64,000 nucleotides of DNA, from assembly GCF_009296315.1 (NCBI RefSeq), contig NZ_WHLY01000002.1, positions 1,488,001-1,552,000 on the forward strand. Reading direction: 5' to 3'. Positions 17,508-24,875 of the stretch are shown here, piece by piece (within the stretch, counting starts at the first letter, position 1; each line of letters begins with the position of its first letter). A program made the translations under genes and the position numbers. Origin of the DNA: Salmonirosea aquatica. GTDB lineage: Bacteria; Bacteroidota; Bacteroidia; Cytophagales; Spirosomataceae. Under the pieces are notes generated by a model. The model worked only from the letters and a program-made list of their open reading frames with translations, was not told where the DNA came from and did not search any database.

Positions 17508-18806
17508 ATGTTTCGTGCCTGCTTCCTATTGATATTGTTTAGTCTTTCCGTCATTTTCAATACGTTCGGGCAGGCGCAGTTCGCTGATGTGCGGCTGGAA
17601 GATTACATTTATTCCGAAACCATCAAGACCGTTCTGCTGTATCCCGCTACCGGCAGCCCCGATGATCCCCGGCGGCTTATTGGCCCGCCGGTCATTCAGT
17701 TGGGTGGCGACCGGCCGCTGGCGCTGGAATTTGACGATCTTACCGCCGACTACCGGGGGTTTCGGGCGAAGCTCATTCACTGCAATGCCGACTGGAATAA
17801 ATCGGTGCTCAACGACATTGAATATACTTACGAGTACAACGATTATCCCATCACCGAATTCCGGCAGTCGTTCAGCACGAAGGTACCTTACTACCACTAC
17901 CGGCTGGAGGTACCCCGCGTGAAGGTTTCGGGCAATTATGTGCTGGTGGTTTATTCGGAGCGGCAGCGCAAGCCCGTTTTCACTCGCCGTTTTATGGTGT
18001 ACGAAAATCAGGTACGCATTGCCGCCCAGGCACGCTTTTCGCAGGGTATCCGGGAGCAACGCACCGACCAGCAAATCGATTTCAGTCTCGATTACAAAGG
18101 CTATCAGATCATTTCGCCTCAGAACGACCTGAAAGTATTTATCCGCAAGAACTTCCGTTGGGATAACGCAAAGTCAGGTTTCAAACCTACCAATGTACGG
18201 CCCTTCGATCAGGTACTCGAATATCAGTTTTTTGACCTGGAAAATACGTTTCCCGGCGGCAACGAATTCCGCTATTTCGATAGCCGCACGCTGGCGGCCC
18301 GGGGTTACGGAATTTATGAATTGGAACGCTTATCCGAATTCACCCGTCTGATTCTGGCCCCTGACGAATCCCGCGCGCGAGGCGCCTACATTCAAATGGA
18401 CGATTTGAACGGACAGTACATCGTGGATCAGCGCGAATCGGGCCAGGGTAGTAACGAAGCTGACTATACGCCCGTAGTTTTTACCCTCCGCATTCCTGAG
18501 GTACCTGGTGCGTCGGTTTATGTAAATGGCGGCTTCAACTTATGGCTTCTCAATGATCTTAATCGCATGACCTACGACGCCGATTCTGAGTCCTACCGGG
18601 CGGTCATTCTCCTTAAGCAGGGGGTGATAAATTATGATTACGCCACGGTTGATAAAACCTCAGGTCAGGTAGACGAGTCCTACGTAGAAGGAAACTACGC
18701 TGCTACTGAAAATGATTACGATATCCTGGTGTACAACCGCCCGCCAGCATCCCGCGCCGACAAACTTGTAGGCTATCGTACCGTAGAATGGAACCGCCGC
18801 CGTTAG
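17508..18806 (+). CDS. type IX secretion system plug protein (DUF5103)
   Basis: A 432-residue secreted protein. Residues 1-22 are a signal peptide ending NTFGQAQ. The mature part matches the DUF5103 family: YSETIKTVLLYPATG, LALEFDDLTADYRGFRAKLIHCNADW and EYTYEYNDYPITEF. DUF5103 proteins include the Plug that closes one side of the SprA outer-membrane translocon in Flavobacterium, so a periplasmic or outer-membrane role in T9SS is likely (family knowledge). A C-terminal domain with VPGASVYVNGGFNLW resembles a carbohydrate-binding-like fold. It stands alone between Uma2 and an unknown gene; no other T9SS gene is near except gldE at 42.7 kb. Confidence 0.88.
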   Translation: MFRACFLLILFSLSVIFNTFGQAQFADVRLEDYIYSETIKTVLLYPATGSPDDPRRLIGPPVIQLGGDRPLALEFDDLTADYRGFRAKLIHCNADWNKSVLNDIEYTYEYNDYPITEFRQSFSTKVPYYHYRLEVPRVKVSGNYVLVVYSERQRKPVFTRRFMVYENQVRIAAQARFSQGIREQRTDQQIDFSLDYKGYQIISPQNDLKVFIRKNFRWDNAKSGFKPTNVRPFDQVLEYQFFDLENTFPGGNEFRYFDSRTLAARGYGIYELERLSEFTRLILAPDESRARGAYIQMDDLNGQYIVDQRESGQGSNEADYTPVVFTLRIPEVPGASVYVNGGFNLWLLNDLNRMTYDADSESYRAVILLKQGVINYDYATVDKTSGQVDESYVEGNYAATENDYDILVYNRPPASRADKLVGYRTVEWNRRR

Positions 18807-19112
18807 GTGTGAATTCCTGACGAAGCTTAGCATGGGCCGGTTTATTAAGTATTCCCTTTTCTGACTACAGTCCTTTTCGCTGAACCCCTATTTCCATTCT
18901 TTTAAGCAAAAATGGAGCTAGGGTCAGTAATTTTGGGGCTATTTGTACGCAATTGCTGGATATTTACCGAAATGTACCTTAAATTACAACCTAAGAAAAT
19001 CTTGTAATAATTAAATTATTTATAAGATTTATTATGATTTTATAGTTATACCGATACATTTGCGTTTAAAGTATAGTTTTTGTGTACAAATCCTAAATCC
19101 ACCGATCTCCAC
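18807..19112. other. AT-rich intergenic region with promoter
   Basis: About 300 bp without a supported gene. The second half is markedly AT-rich and holds the -7 box TACATTTG at 19055-19062, upstream of the unknown gene at 19113. No repeat or hairpin stands out. Confidence 0.5.
19055..19062 (+). promoter_or_regulatory. -7 element TACATTTG
   Basis: Exact TAnnTTTG match in an AT-rich region, 51 bp before the ATG of the unknown gene at 19113. A degenerate TTATG (19032-19036) lies 18 bp upstream as a weak -33. Confidence 0.5.
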
Positions 19113-19535
19113 ATGCCTCAAATAGAAGATACTTTCGCCATAACACCCAACCTGCTGGTAACCCGCCGTGAAACTGATATCATTGACTGCCTGACTGATC
19201 ATAACGAAATGCCCCGGGATTTTGAAGAGAACCAGGTACGTTCATTTTTCGTAGGAAAAGACTTTCATCTGGTACTTTACTTTCCGCAGCAACAAGACCG
19301 CGGTTTCCAGATGTTCGTAGTACGTGATTTCTCGATCCATGTGGACGAACTATTCATGCTGCGCGATCTTCTGGCCCAATTAATTCAGCAAGGCCAAAAC
19401 ACGGCCATGATGAAAAAAGCCCATTATCGGGTAGACCATATTCTGCACATGGCGCACACTTTCCGGGCTCTGCTGCATAACAACGACCCACTGCCCGAAG
19501 ACGATTACCTACCCGGGGCATTTCTGAATCATTGA
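19113..19535 (+). CDS. conserved-looking protein of unknown function
   Basis: A 140-residue soluble protein starting MPQIEDTFAITPNLLVTRRE. I chose ATG 19113 rather than an upstream TTG at 19080, because TTG starts are rare and the extra residues look random. It has no signal peptide or membrane segment. The middle (FHLVLYFPQQQDRGFQMFVVRDF) is beta-like; the rest is helical and rich in His and Leu (AHYRVDHILHMAHTFRALLH). I do not recognise the family. Its own promoter and a very strong terminator suggest a single-gene unit that is transcribed well. Confidence 0.7.
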   Translation: MPQIEDTFAITPNLLVTRRETDIIDCLTDHNEMPRDFEENQVRSFFVGKDFHLVLYFPQQQDRGFQMFVVRDFSIHVDELFMLRDLLAQLIQQGQNTAMMKKAHYRVDHILHMAHTFRALLHNNDPLPEDDYLPGAFLNH

Positions 19536-19551
19536 TATTACGAAACAATAA

Positions 19552-19597
19552 GCAAGAAGAAAGGCGCGGAAAGAATTTTCCGCGCCTTTCTTCTTGC
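19552..19597. terminator. bidirectional terminator hairpin with 21-bp perfect stem
   Basis: Arms 19552-19572 and 19577-19597 are perfect inverted copies over 21 bp (core AAGGCGCGG / CCGCGCCTT) around a GAAT loop. It lies between the convergent unknown gene (plus) and ychF (minus). There is no long T-run, but T-rich arm ends are present on both strands. Confidence 0.85.
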
Positions 19598-19634
19598 CTC
19601 ACACTGGCCTATCATCACTAATCGTCAGCCAGGG

Positions 19635-20735
19635 CTACACATTGAACCGGAAGTGCATGATATCGCCGTCCTTGACAACGTACTCTTTACCCTCCACGGC
19701 CATCTTACCTACTTCCTTTACGCCTGCTTCCGTCTTGTACTGGACATAGTCGGGTAGTTTGATTACTTCGGCCCGGATGAATCCTTTCTCAAAATCGGTA
19801 TGGATCACGCCCGCCGCCTGAGGAGCTTTCCAGCCCCGCTGGATGGTCCAGGCGCGTACTTCTTTTACACCCGCTGTGAAGTAGGTGATCAGGTTAAGCA
19901 ACGAATACGATGCCTTAATCAACCGACTCAGCCCGGATTCCTGCAGTCCATATTCGTTTAGAAACATAGCCTGTTCCTCAGGATCTTCAATTTCGGCAAT
20001 CTGTTCTTCGATGGCCGCGCACAGCGTAATCACTTCGGCGTTCTCGTCCTTTACGGCTTCGCGCAGTTTCTCCGAAAACTCATTGCCCGAAATCATCGAT
20101 GCCTCATCTACGTTAGCCACATACAACACGGGCTTGATGGTAAGGAGCTGCAGATCACCGATAGCGCCTTCGCGTTCTTCGGGAGTGAAAGGCAGGGTCC
20201 GGGCGCTACGTCCCGCTTCGAGGGCTTCTTTGTACTGTTTCAGAATTTCCAGATCGGCTTTGGCTTTAGCATCTCCGGCGCGGGCACCTTTCTCGACTTT
20301 CTGAATTTTCTTATTAACCGATTCCAAGTCTTTGAGCTGCAACTCGATGTCAATGATTTCCTTATCAAAAACCGGATCGACCCTTCCTTCCACATGCACC
20401 ACATTGTCGTCCTGAAAACAGCGGATTACGTGTACAATGGCATCTACCTCCCGGATATTGGCCAGAAATTTGTTGCCCAGACCCGCCCCCTGACTCGCGC
20501 CCTTGACCAGTCCGGCAATATCTACAAACTCGATGATAGTCGGCAGCACCTTCTGAGGTTTCACCAACCCCGTAAGTATCTCGAGGCGCTCATCGGGTAC
20601 CGTGACCACCCCTACATTGGGTTCGATGGTACAAAAGGGGTAGTTGGCCGCTTCGGCCTTGCCACTGGAAATGGCATTAAAAAGAGTGGATTTTCCTACA
20701 TTGGGTAATCCTACTATTCCGCACTGTAAGCTCAT
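19635..20735 (-). CDS. ychF: redox-regulated ATPase YchF (Obg-family)
   Basis: A 366-residue P-loop protein of the Obg family that prefers ATP. It has G1 GLPNVGKST, switch-like YPFCTIEPNVGVV and G3 DIAGLVKGAS. A coiled-coil insertion follows (KDLESVNKKIQKVEKGARAG). The C-terminal TGS domain is seen in LINLITYFTAGVKEVRAWTI followed by GVIHTDFEKGFIRAEV. Length is standard. YchF binds ribosomes and takes part in oxidative-stress responses and translation control. A promoter box lies 116 bp upstream, next to the terminator of the preceding gene. Confidence 0.97.
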   Translation of the reverse strand: MSLQCGIVGLPNVGKSTLFNAISSGKAEAANYPFCTIEPNVGVVTVPDERLEILTGLVKPQKVLPTIIEFVDIAGLVKGASQGAGLGNKFLANIREVDAIVHVIRCFQDDNVVHVEGRVDPVFDKEIIDIELQLKDLESVNKKIQKVEKGARAGDAKAKADLEILKQYKEALEAGRSARTLPFTPEEREGAIGDLQLLTIKPVLYVANVDEASMISGNEFSEKLREAVKDENAEVITLCAAIEEQIAEIEDPEEQAMFLNEYGLQESGLSRLIKASYSLLNLITYFTAGVKEVRAWTIQRGWKAPQAAGVIHTDFEKGFIRAEVIKLPDYVQYKTEAGVKEVGKMAVEGKEYVVKDGDIMHFRFNV

Positions 20736-20851
20736 TTATTTACGGGATAATTGACCGCACTGGCGGCCTGGAATGAATGAAATGGACAATATACCGTGGC
20801 TTGGATAAGTACCTATACGCCACGCAGCTACGCTTTCTGCGAAACAAAGCG

Positions 20852-20859
20852 CAAAAGTA
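20852..20859 (-). promoter_or_regulatory. -7 element TACTTTTG for ychF
   Basis: Exact TAnnTTTG match on the minus strand. A degenerate TTTAG lies 19 bp upstream as a possible -33 and falls in the T-tract of the DUF3276 terminator. The leader to ychF would be about 110 nt. Confidence 0.5.
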
Positions 20860-20879
20860 CGGATTAACGGGCTAAAAAC

Positions 20880-20912
20880 TAAAAAGCCTCCGGAATGAAT
20901 CCCGGAGGCCTT
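20880..20912 (-). terminator. intrinsic terminator after the DUF3276 gene
   Basis: On the minus strand, GCCTCCGG and CCGGAGGC form an 8-bp GC-rich stem with an 8-nt loop, followed by TTTTTAGTTTTTAG. It lies about 110 bp behind the DUF3276 stop. Confidence 0.8.
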
Positions 20913-21020
20913 GAAATATATCAATTCCGCAGTAAAGTACAAATCAAATGATTGGGTATAAATGGATCACCATAGCCTGCTTTTTATCCTTTGAGTTTCC
21001 TTCCTCCATCCATTGAATTG

Positions 21021-21353
21021 CTACTCCCATTTCAATTCGGTCCCATTGAGGCCATCGAATTCCTCTTCCTTCACTTCATACTGAGAAAAATCAAAATCCG
21101 GCATCAGTTCGGTTTTAATGTGGTTCACAGATTCCTGCAAAGCATCGATAAATTTGTCAAAGTCTTCTTTGTACAAAAACAATTTGTGTTTTTCGTACGT
21201 GAAGCCATCTCCCTGCGGATGACGCCGGCTTTCAGTAATTGTGAGGTAGTAATCATTGGCCCGTGTCGATCGGACATCGAAAAAATATGTGCGTTTTCCT
21301 GCCCTTACCCGTTTTGAGTAGATTTGCTCTCTGTCTTCCACTATATGTAGCAA
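21021..21353 (-). CDS. DUF3276 / PUR-alpha-like nucleic-acid-binding protein
   Basis: A 110-residue protein of the DUF3276 family. The core ERIYSKRVRAGKRTYFFDV-like start (here REQIYSKRVRAGKRTYFFDV), DYYLTITESRR and the FIDALQESVNHI helix are typical. The family has the PUR fold and includes Borrelia BpuR and Bacteroides homologues that bind RNA or single-stranded DNA. The target here is unknown. It has its own promoter (21373-21403) and terminator. Confidence 0.9.
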   Translation of the reverse strand: MLHIVEDREQIYSKRVRAGKRTYFFDVRSTRANDYYLTITESRRHPQGDGFTYEKHKLFLYKEDFDKFIDALQESVNHIKTELMPDFDFSQYEVKEEEFDGLNGTELKWE

Positions 21354-21372
21354 TTTATGGTTAAATCGAACG

Positions 21373-21403
21373 CTAAAATAGAAAGTATATTGTTCGTAAC
21401 AAA
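21373..21403 (-). promoter_or_regulatory. promoter of the DUF3276 gene, TTTG-N19-TATTTTAG
   Basis: On the minus strand, TTTG (21400-21403) is followed by a 19-bp spacer and TATTTTAG (21373-21380), which matches 7 of 8 positions of TAnnTTTG if the terminal AG is read as TG. It lies 20 bp before the start codon. Confidence 0.6.
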
Positions 21404-21509
21404 AACTTTTCTCGATAGCTTTCCTAAGCCAGTACCCCTAAATTTATATATTTTGATAAATACGTTGTACTAATCAAATATTTAGTACATTCTTAAAATG
21501 GCTTTCCGT

Positions 21510-21517
21510 TATCTTTG
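21510..21517 (+). promoter_or_regulatory. -7 element TATCTTTG upstream of rlpA-like gene
   Basis: Exact TAnnTTTG match 94 bp before the RlpA-like start. No good -33 TTTG at the right distance. Confidence 0.45.
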
Positions 21518-21611
21518 ACGAAAATTGCCAGGAAGAGTACCAGTCAGACGCCTGATCTTTCGTATCAATTCAAAGGTAGTCTGGCTTCATGTTTCACCTA
21601 ACCCCTAGGGT

Positions 21612-22085
21612 ATGAACATTCAATCCTTCTTTATCTATCTGCTGGTCAGCTTTGCAAAACCCTCCCCCGATCTGCTGGCTGACCTTGGTAAAACCCAAAC
21701 CGGAATCGCCTCGTACTATGCGGCTAAATTCGATGGGAACAAAACGTACTTCGGCGAAATTTTTGACAACCAGGAAATGACCGCCGCCCACCCTTCCCTA
21801 CCTTACAACACGCTGATTGAGGTTACGAATCTTGCCAACAACAAAAAAGTTACGGTACGGATCAATGACCGGGGACCGCACTCCAAAAGCCGGGTGCTTG
21901 ACCTGAGCCGGTCCGCCGCGCGGGAAATTGGGATGGTAGCCACCGGTGTGGCCAAGGTGATTGTGAAGGTAATCGGACGGGATGGCCTAATTCTGCTCGC
22001 CTCCCAAAAAAAACCGGTTCCTGCCGACGTCCCTCAGGTAGCGGAGCAAAGCAAACCCGTAGAGGAGGAAGGTTTTCTCTACTAG
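21612..22085 (+). CDS. RlpA-like septal ring lytic transglycosylase family protein
   Basis: A 157-residue protein with a hydrophobic N-terminus (MNIQSFFIYLLVSFA), probably a signal peptide, followed by a double-psi beta-barrel domain. QTGIASYYAAKFDGNKTYFGE, EMTAAHPSLPYNTLIEVTN and VRINDRGPHSKSRVLDLSRSAA are the RlpA landmarks; the Asp in NDRGP is the catalytic or structural acid. RlpA cleaves glycan strands lacking stem peptides. The SPOR domain found in Pseudomonas RlpA is missing, as in many Bacteroidota. It stands 90 bp before a DUF58 gene. Confidence 0.88.
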   Translation: MNIQSFFIYLLVSFAKPSPDLLADLGKTQTGIASYYAAKFDGNKTYFGEIFDNQEMTAAHPSLPYNTLIEVTNLANNKKVTVRINDRGPHSKSRVLDLSRSAAREIGMVATGVAKVIVKVIGRDGLILLASQKKPVPADVPQVAEQSKPVEEEGFLY

Positions 22086-22175
22086 GCTTTCCCGAGAAAT
22101 AAACTGAGCGTTCGTATCTTCGTGGGAGAAACTTACGTTATGGGTTGGTAGCCGATAGCGAACAGCCCATTCATT

Positions 22176-23090
22176 ATGAATAAACGCCCACTGGATTTAT
22201 CGAAAGTAAGGGAATTCGGAAACCTGGAGTTCCTGGCCCGGCAAATGGTCGAAGGCTTCATCACGGGGCTGCATAAATCGCCTTTCCATGGGTTCTCGGT
22301 GGAGTTCGCCGAGCATCGCCTCTACAACACCGGCGAAAGTACCCGGCACATGGATTGGAAGGTATTCGCCAAGACTGACCGTCTGTTTGTGAAGCGCTAT
22401 GAGGAAGAAACCAATCTGCGCTGCCATCTGCTGCTCGATACCTCATCATCGATGTATTATCCCGAAGCAGACTACGGCAAAATAACGTTCAGTATCATGG
22501 CAGCCGCCTGTCTGGCGCATTTGCTCCAACGCCAGAAGGACGCCGTAAGTTTGACCACTTTTTCGGATCAGATCGAGGTACAAACGCAGGTCAAGTCCAC
22601 GCCTTCGCATATCCACAAAATCCTGCTTGAGCTGGAAGGTTTACTACAAAAGCCCCGTCCGCTCAAAAAAACTTCCGTGGCCGAGGTGATTCACCTGATC
22701 GCCGAGAAAATCCACAAGCGTTCGCTGGTTGTACTGTTCAGCGATATGTTCGAAGATCTGGAACATAGCGAGCAACTTTTTTCGGCTTTGCAACACCTGC
22801 GGCACAATATGCACGAGGTACTCCTTTTCCACGTCACCGACCGTCGTACCGAGGAGCAGTTTGCCTTTGAAGACCGTCCCTACGAATTCATCGATCTGGA
22901 AACGGGCGAGAAAGTCAAGGTACAGCCGCATCAGGTACGTGACCAGTACCAAGCGTTTGTGAAACAATTTTATCAGGATCTCAAACTCAAATGCGGTCAG
23001 TACAAAATTGATTTCATTGAGGCTGACATCGCTCAGGGATTTGACCCTATTTTGACCGCCTACCTGGTGAAGCATAGCAAAATGCGGTGA
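22176..23090 (+). CDS. DUF58 domain-containing protein with vWA-like fold
   Basis: A 304-residue protein of the DUF58 family that usually works with MoxR ATPases. SVEFAEHRLYNTGESTRHMDWKVFA is the family signature (pattern Y-x-x-G-[DE]-x-R-x-[IM]-D-W), and LLLDTSSSMYY at residues 85-95 holds the MIDAS DxSxS motif of the von Willebrand A fold. No transmembrane segment is present, so it is cytoplasmic or peripheral. A MoxR gene lies 32 kb away at 55.0 kb rather than beside it; that pair may still act together (inference). Confidence 0.92.
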   Translation: MNKRPLDLSKVREFGNLEFLARQMVEGFITGLHKSPFHGFSVEFAEHRLYNTGESTRHMDWKVFAKTDRLFVKRYEEETNLRCHLLLDTSSSMYYPEADYGKITFSIMAAACLAHLLQRQKDAVSLTTFSDQIEVQTQVKSTPSHIHKILLELEGLLQKPRPLKKTSVAEVIHLIAEKIHKRSLVVLFSDMFEDLEHSEQLFSALQHLRHNMHEVLLFHVTDRRTEEQFAFEDRPYEFIDLETGEKVKVQPHQVRDQYQAFVKQFYQDLKLKCGQYKIDFIEADIAQGFDPILTAYLVKHSKMR

Positions 23091-23119
23091 GGTTCGGATG
23101 GAGCTTCTAGCAATTGACT

Positions 23120-23515
23120 CTAAATTCTTTTGACATGGCATGCCTGTGGAGACACAGGCCGAGGTGAAGGGTAGCTGGATTTGCTGAAAGCGGAATACGG
23201 CCCCGTGGCGGAGCTGGCTCCGCGAAACGTGAGGGCGATGCCGATATGATCTTTCTCCCAGGCATCACCCTTCCAGATGGAGTTGGGGGAGAAATCACTC
23301 TTATAAAGTGCGCCGATGCCCGTCATCGTGCCGTCTTCCCGGAAGGTGACCGAGACGGGGCCGGAGTTGCCCGACTCGCTGGTGAAGGTGGCCTGCCAGG
23401 TGCCAAGAAGGTTCTTCTCGATGATGGGGGCCACGCAGATTTCTTCTTTTTTGTCTTGGCAGGCGGTGAAGAGGGCTCCTGCCAGTAGCAGCATGATTGT
23501 GCTTTTCTTATACAT
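23120..23515 (-). CDS. small lipoprotein, possibly lipocalin-like
   Basis: A 131-residue protein with signal MYKKSTIMLLLAGALFTAC, with Cys at about residue 19 as the lipidation site. LLGTWQATFTSESGNSGPVSVTFREDGTMTG looks like the opening strands of a lipocalin-like fold. The last 25 residues (SSYPSPRPVSPQACHVKRI) are low-complexity and unlike the first part, so the true C-terminus could be lost by frameshift or rearrangement at the edge of the atypical region that follows. It stands 20 bp behind the Imm49-like gene on the same strand. Confidence 0.6.
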   Translation of the reverse strand: MYKKSTIMLLLAGALFTACQDKKEEICVAPIIEKNLLGTWQATFTSESGNSGPVSVTFREDGTMTGIGALYKSDFSPNSIWKGDAWEKDHIGIALTFRGASSATGPYSAFSKSSYPSPRPVSPQACHVKRI

Positions 23516-23535
23516 TGTTTTTGTTTTGAATGTTA

Positions 23536-24339
23536 CTACTCTCCTTTTGAAAAATCATATGTTTCCTCGTAGTGCGCAAATGGCTTGACGGGATACAACT
23601 CGTTAGCGATGCTCACCAGCGGGTTCTTGATTTCTAGTTCGTAGCCATACATCCAGGCCAGCTTGGTATAGGTGATGCCAGCCATTGATAGCAGTTCGTT
23701 TTCCCAAGGACCTGTTTCAGGATTTACCTTCTGACGGGGTTTATGAATTTTAGCAGAGGCTACACCTTCGATGGCTTTAACCATATTATCTTTATCACCT
23801 TTTATTAAGGAGTCAATGAAGTGTACGTCATACATAAATCTTTTCGCTACTTTAATTTTTTCTATCTGTTGAAGTATGGAACGGGTCTCACTTATCTCAT
23901 CTAAGATAAGATGTTCTATTGCCACATTAATTACTACTAGTGGATAAATTTCTTTAAAAAGATATCTCTCCCTTTCAGGATAGGTGAGACATGGTCTTCG
24001 ATAGATCAGAGCACTGTTATCGCTAAGCAGCGTATCTGTCCAATGGAAGTAGCCATCCAAAGCATCGGAGAAACTAATATTCCCACCAACAAATTTTGAG
24101 CTTATTGCAGGGGCGTTCTGCAAAGGCATCAGGGCCTCATCTAACCGCCCACATAGGTAAAATTTCTGTTTGGCACCCCCAGCATTTTTATCTATCAAGT
24201 AGCAAAACCACCCTTCAACATGATGCCCAGTCCATCGTGTTGAATGAGTATTTCCGTTGAGAACAGAAAATTCACGAGACAACAACCATCTGAAGCTCTC
24301 TACCACTCCTGATAGCCTTGTATATGGTTCTAGTATCAT
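23536..24339 (-). CDS. Imm49-like immunity protein
   Basis: A 267-residue soluble, helical protein. The C-terminal part LLSMAGITYTKLAWMYGYELEIKNPLV, followed by ELYPV, matches the pattern I know from the Imm49 immunity family, whose members protect against polymorphic toxins of neighbouring cells. Base composition is AT-richer than the surroundings and no GGTACC word occurs from 20.6 to 24.8 kb, which agrees with transfer. Three nt upstream ends an open fragment that could be the tail of a lost toxin gene. Family assignment from memory of the C-terminal pattern; moderate confidence. Confidence 0.6.
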   Translation of the reverse strand: MILEPYTRLSGVVESFRWLLSREFSVLNGNTHSTRWTGHHVEGWFCYLIDKNAGGAKQKFYLCGRLDEALMPLQNAPAISSKFVGGNISFSDALDGYFHWTDTLLSDNSALIYRRPCLTYPERERYLFKEIYPLVVINVAIEHLILDEISETRSILQQIEKIKVAKRFMYDVHFIDSLIKGDKDNMVKAIEGVASAKIHKPRQKVNPETGPWENELLSMAGITYTKLAWMYGYELEIKNPLVSIANELYPVKPFAHYEETYDFSKGE

Positions 24340-24342
24340 TAT

Positions 24343-24507
24343 TTAATCTATTATTTTTTGAACTACCACATCAGCATTCTCCTTATTTACAGCAACTATT
24401 GCCTTGTACAGTTTAGTTCGGTTATTATCTAATTGATCTATAATTATAGTTCCTAAAAGGAGATACAATTCTGGAAAGGATCGAAGATTTGGGGTATAGG
24501 CGGGTGC
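24343..24507 (-). pseudogene. open C-terminal fragment just upstream of Imm49-like gene
   Basis: An open frame of 54 codons with a normal stop 3 nt before the Imm49-like start. It reads through SFPELYLLLGTIIIDQLDNN and TKLYKAIVAVNKENADVVVQ and ends KIID. It has no convincing start and an in-frame TGA upstream. Composition and translational spacing suggest the tail of a gene whose N-terminal part was deleted, perhaps the cognate toxin. No family recognised. Confidence 0.4.
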
Positions 24508-24611
24508 TCAAGTTACAGGACCGCTATTATTTTCAAATTTCCGCCCGTATCCCAATAAGAAGAAGCTTGGAAAAGGGCCAATGGAAAGGAGGTAAAGGCT
24601 TTTCTTCCTAG
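24450..24611 (+). pseudogene. open coding fragment, possible mobile-element relic
   Basis: An open stretch of 53 codons between stops, without a good start, reading GDTILERIEDLGYRRVLKLQ, then DRYYFQISARIPIRRSLEKG. The sequence is protein-like and could come from an old transposase, but I cannot name a family. It overlaps the 5' part of the minus-strand fragment at 24343-24507. Confidence 0.3.
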
Positions 24612-24733
24612 TGGTTGTGGATGGTTACCCAAAATAGAAAATCCCAGAAAAAATCATCAATTTCCTTTCGGTAATTAATGGAAAATTTATCAAGTGGTAG
24701 GGTCACTCCCCCTTTTCTCACTTCCTGAACTCT
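24608..24733 (-). pseudogene. open coding fragment of unknown origin
   Basis: About 41 codons open on the minus strand with a stop at 24608-24610. They read RKGGVTLPLDKFSINYRKEI and DDFFWDFLFWVTIHNH. There is no start codon. Together with the two neighbouring fragments it fills the 536-bp gap 24340-24875, where no intact gene is seen. Confidence 0.3.
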
Positions 24734-24839
24734 TCATAACGGGGCTTTATAGGTTCACTGTATCGCTGACCATGACAGTTGAATTTTTGCCACATACTAA
24801 TTCAGAACGTCCCTGCTTGCCTTTGCCAGGTACCCGCCG

Positions 24840-24847
24840 TAATTTTG
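24840..24847 (+). promoter_or_regulatory. -7 element TAATTTTG
   Basis: Exact TAnnTTTG match 28 bp before the lipoprotein start at 24876. A TTG at 24817-24819 gives a 20-bp spacer. Confidence 0.55.
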
Positions 24848-24875
24848 CTGCGTAAATCCTCTAAAGCACGTTCTA

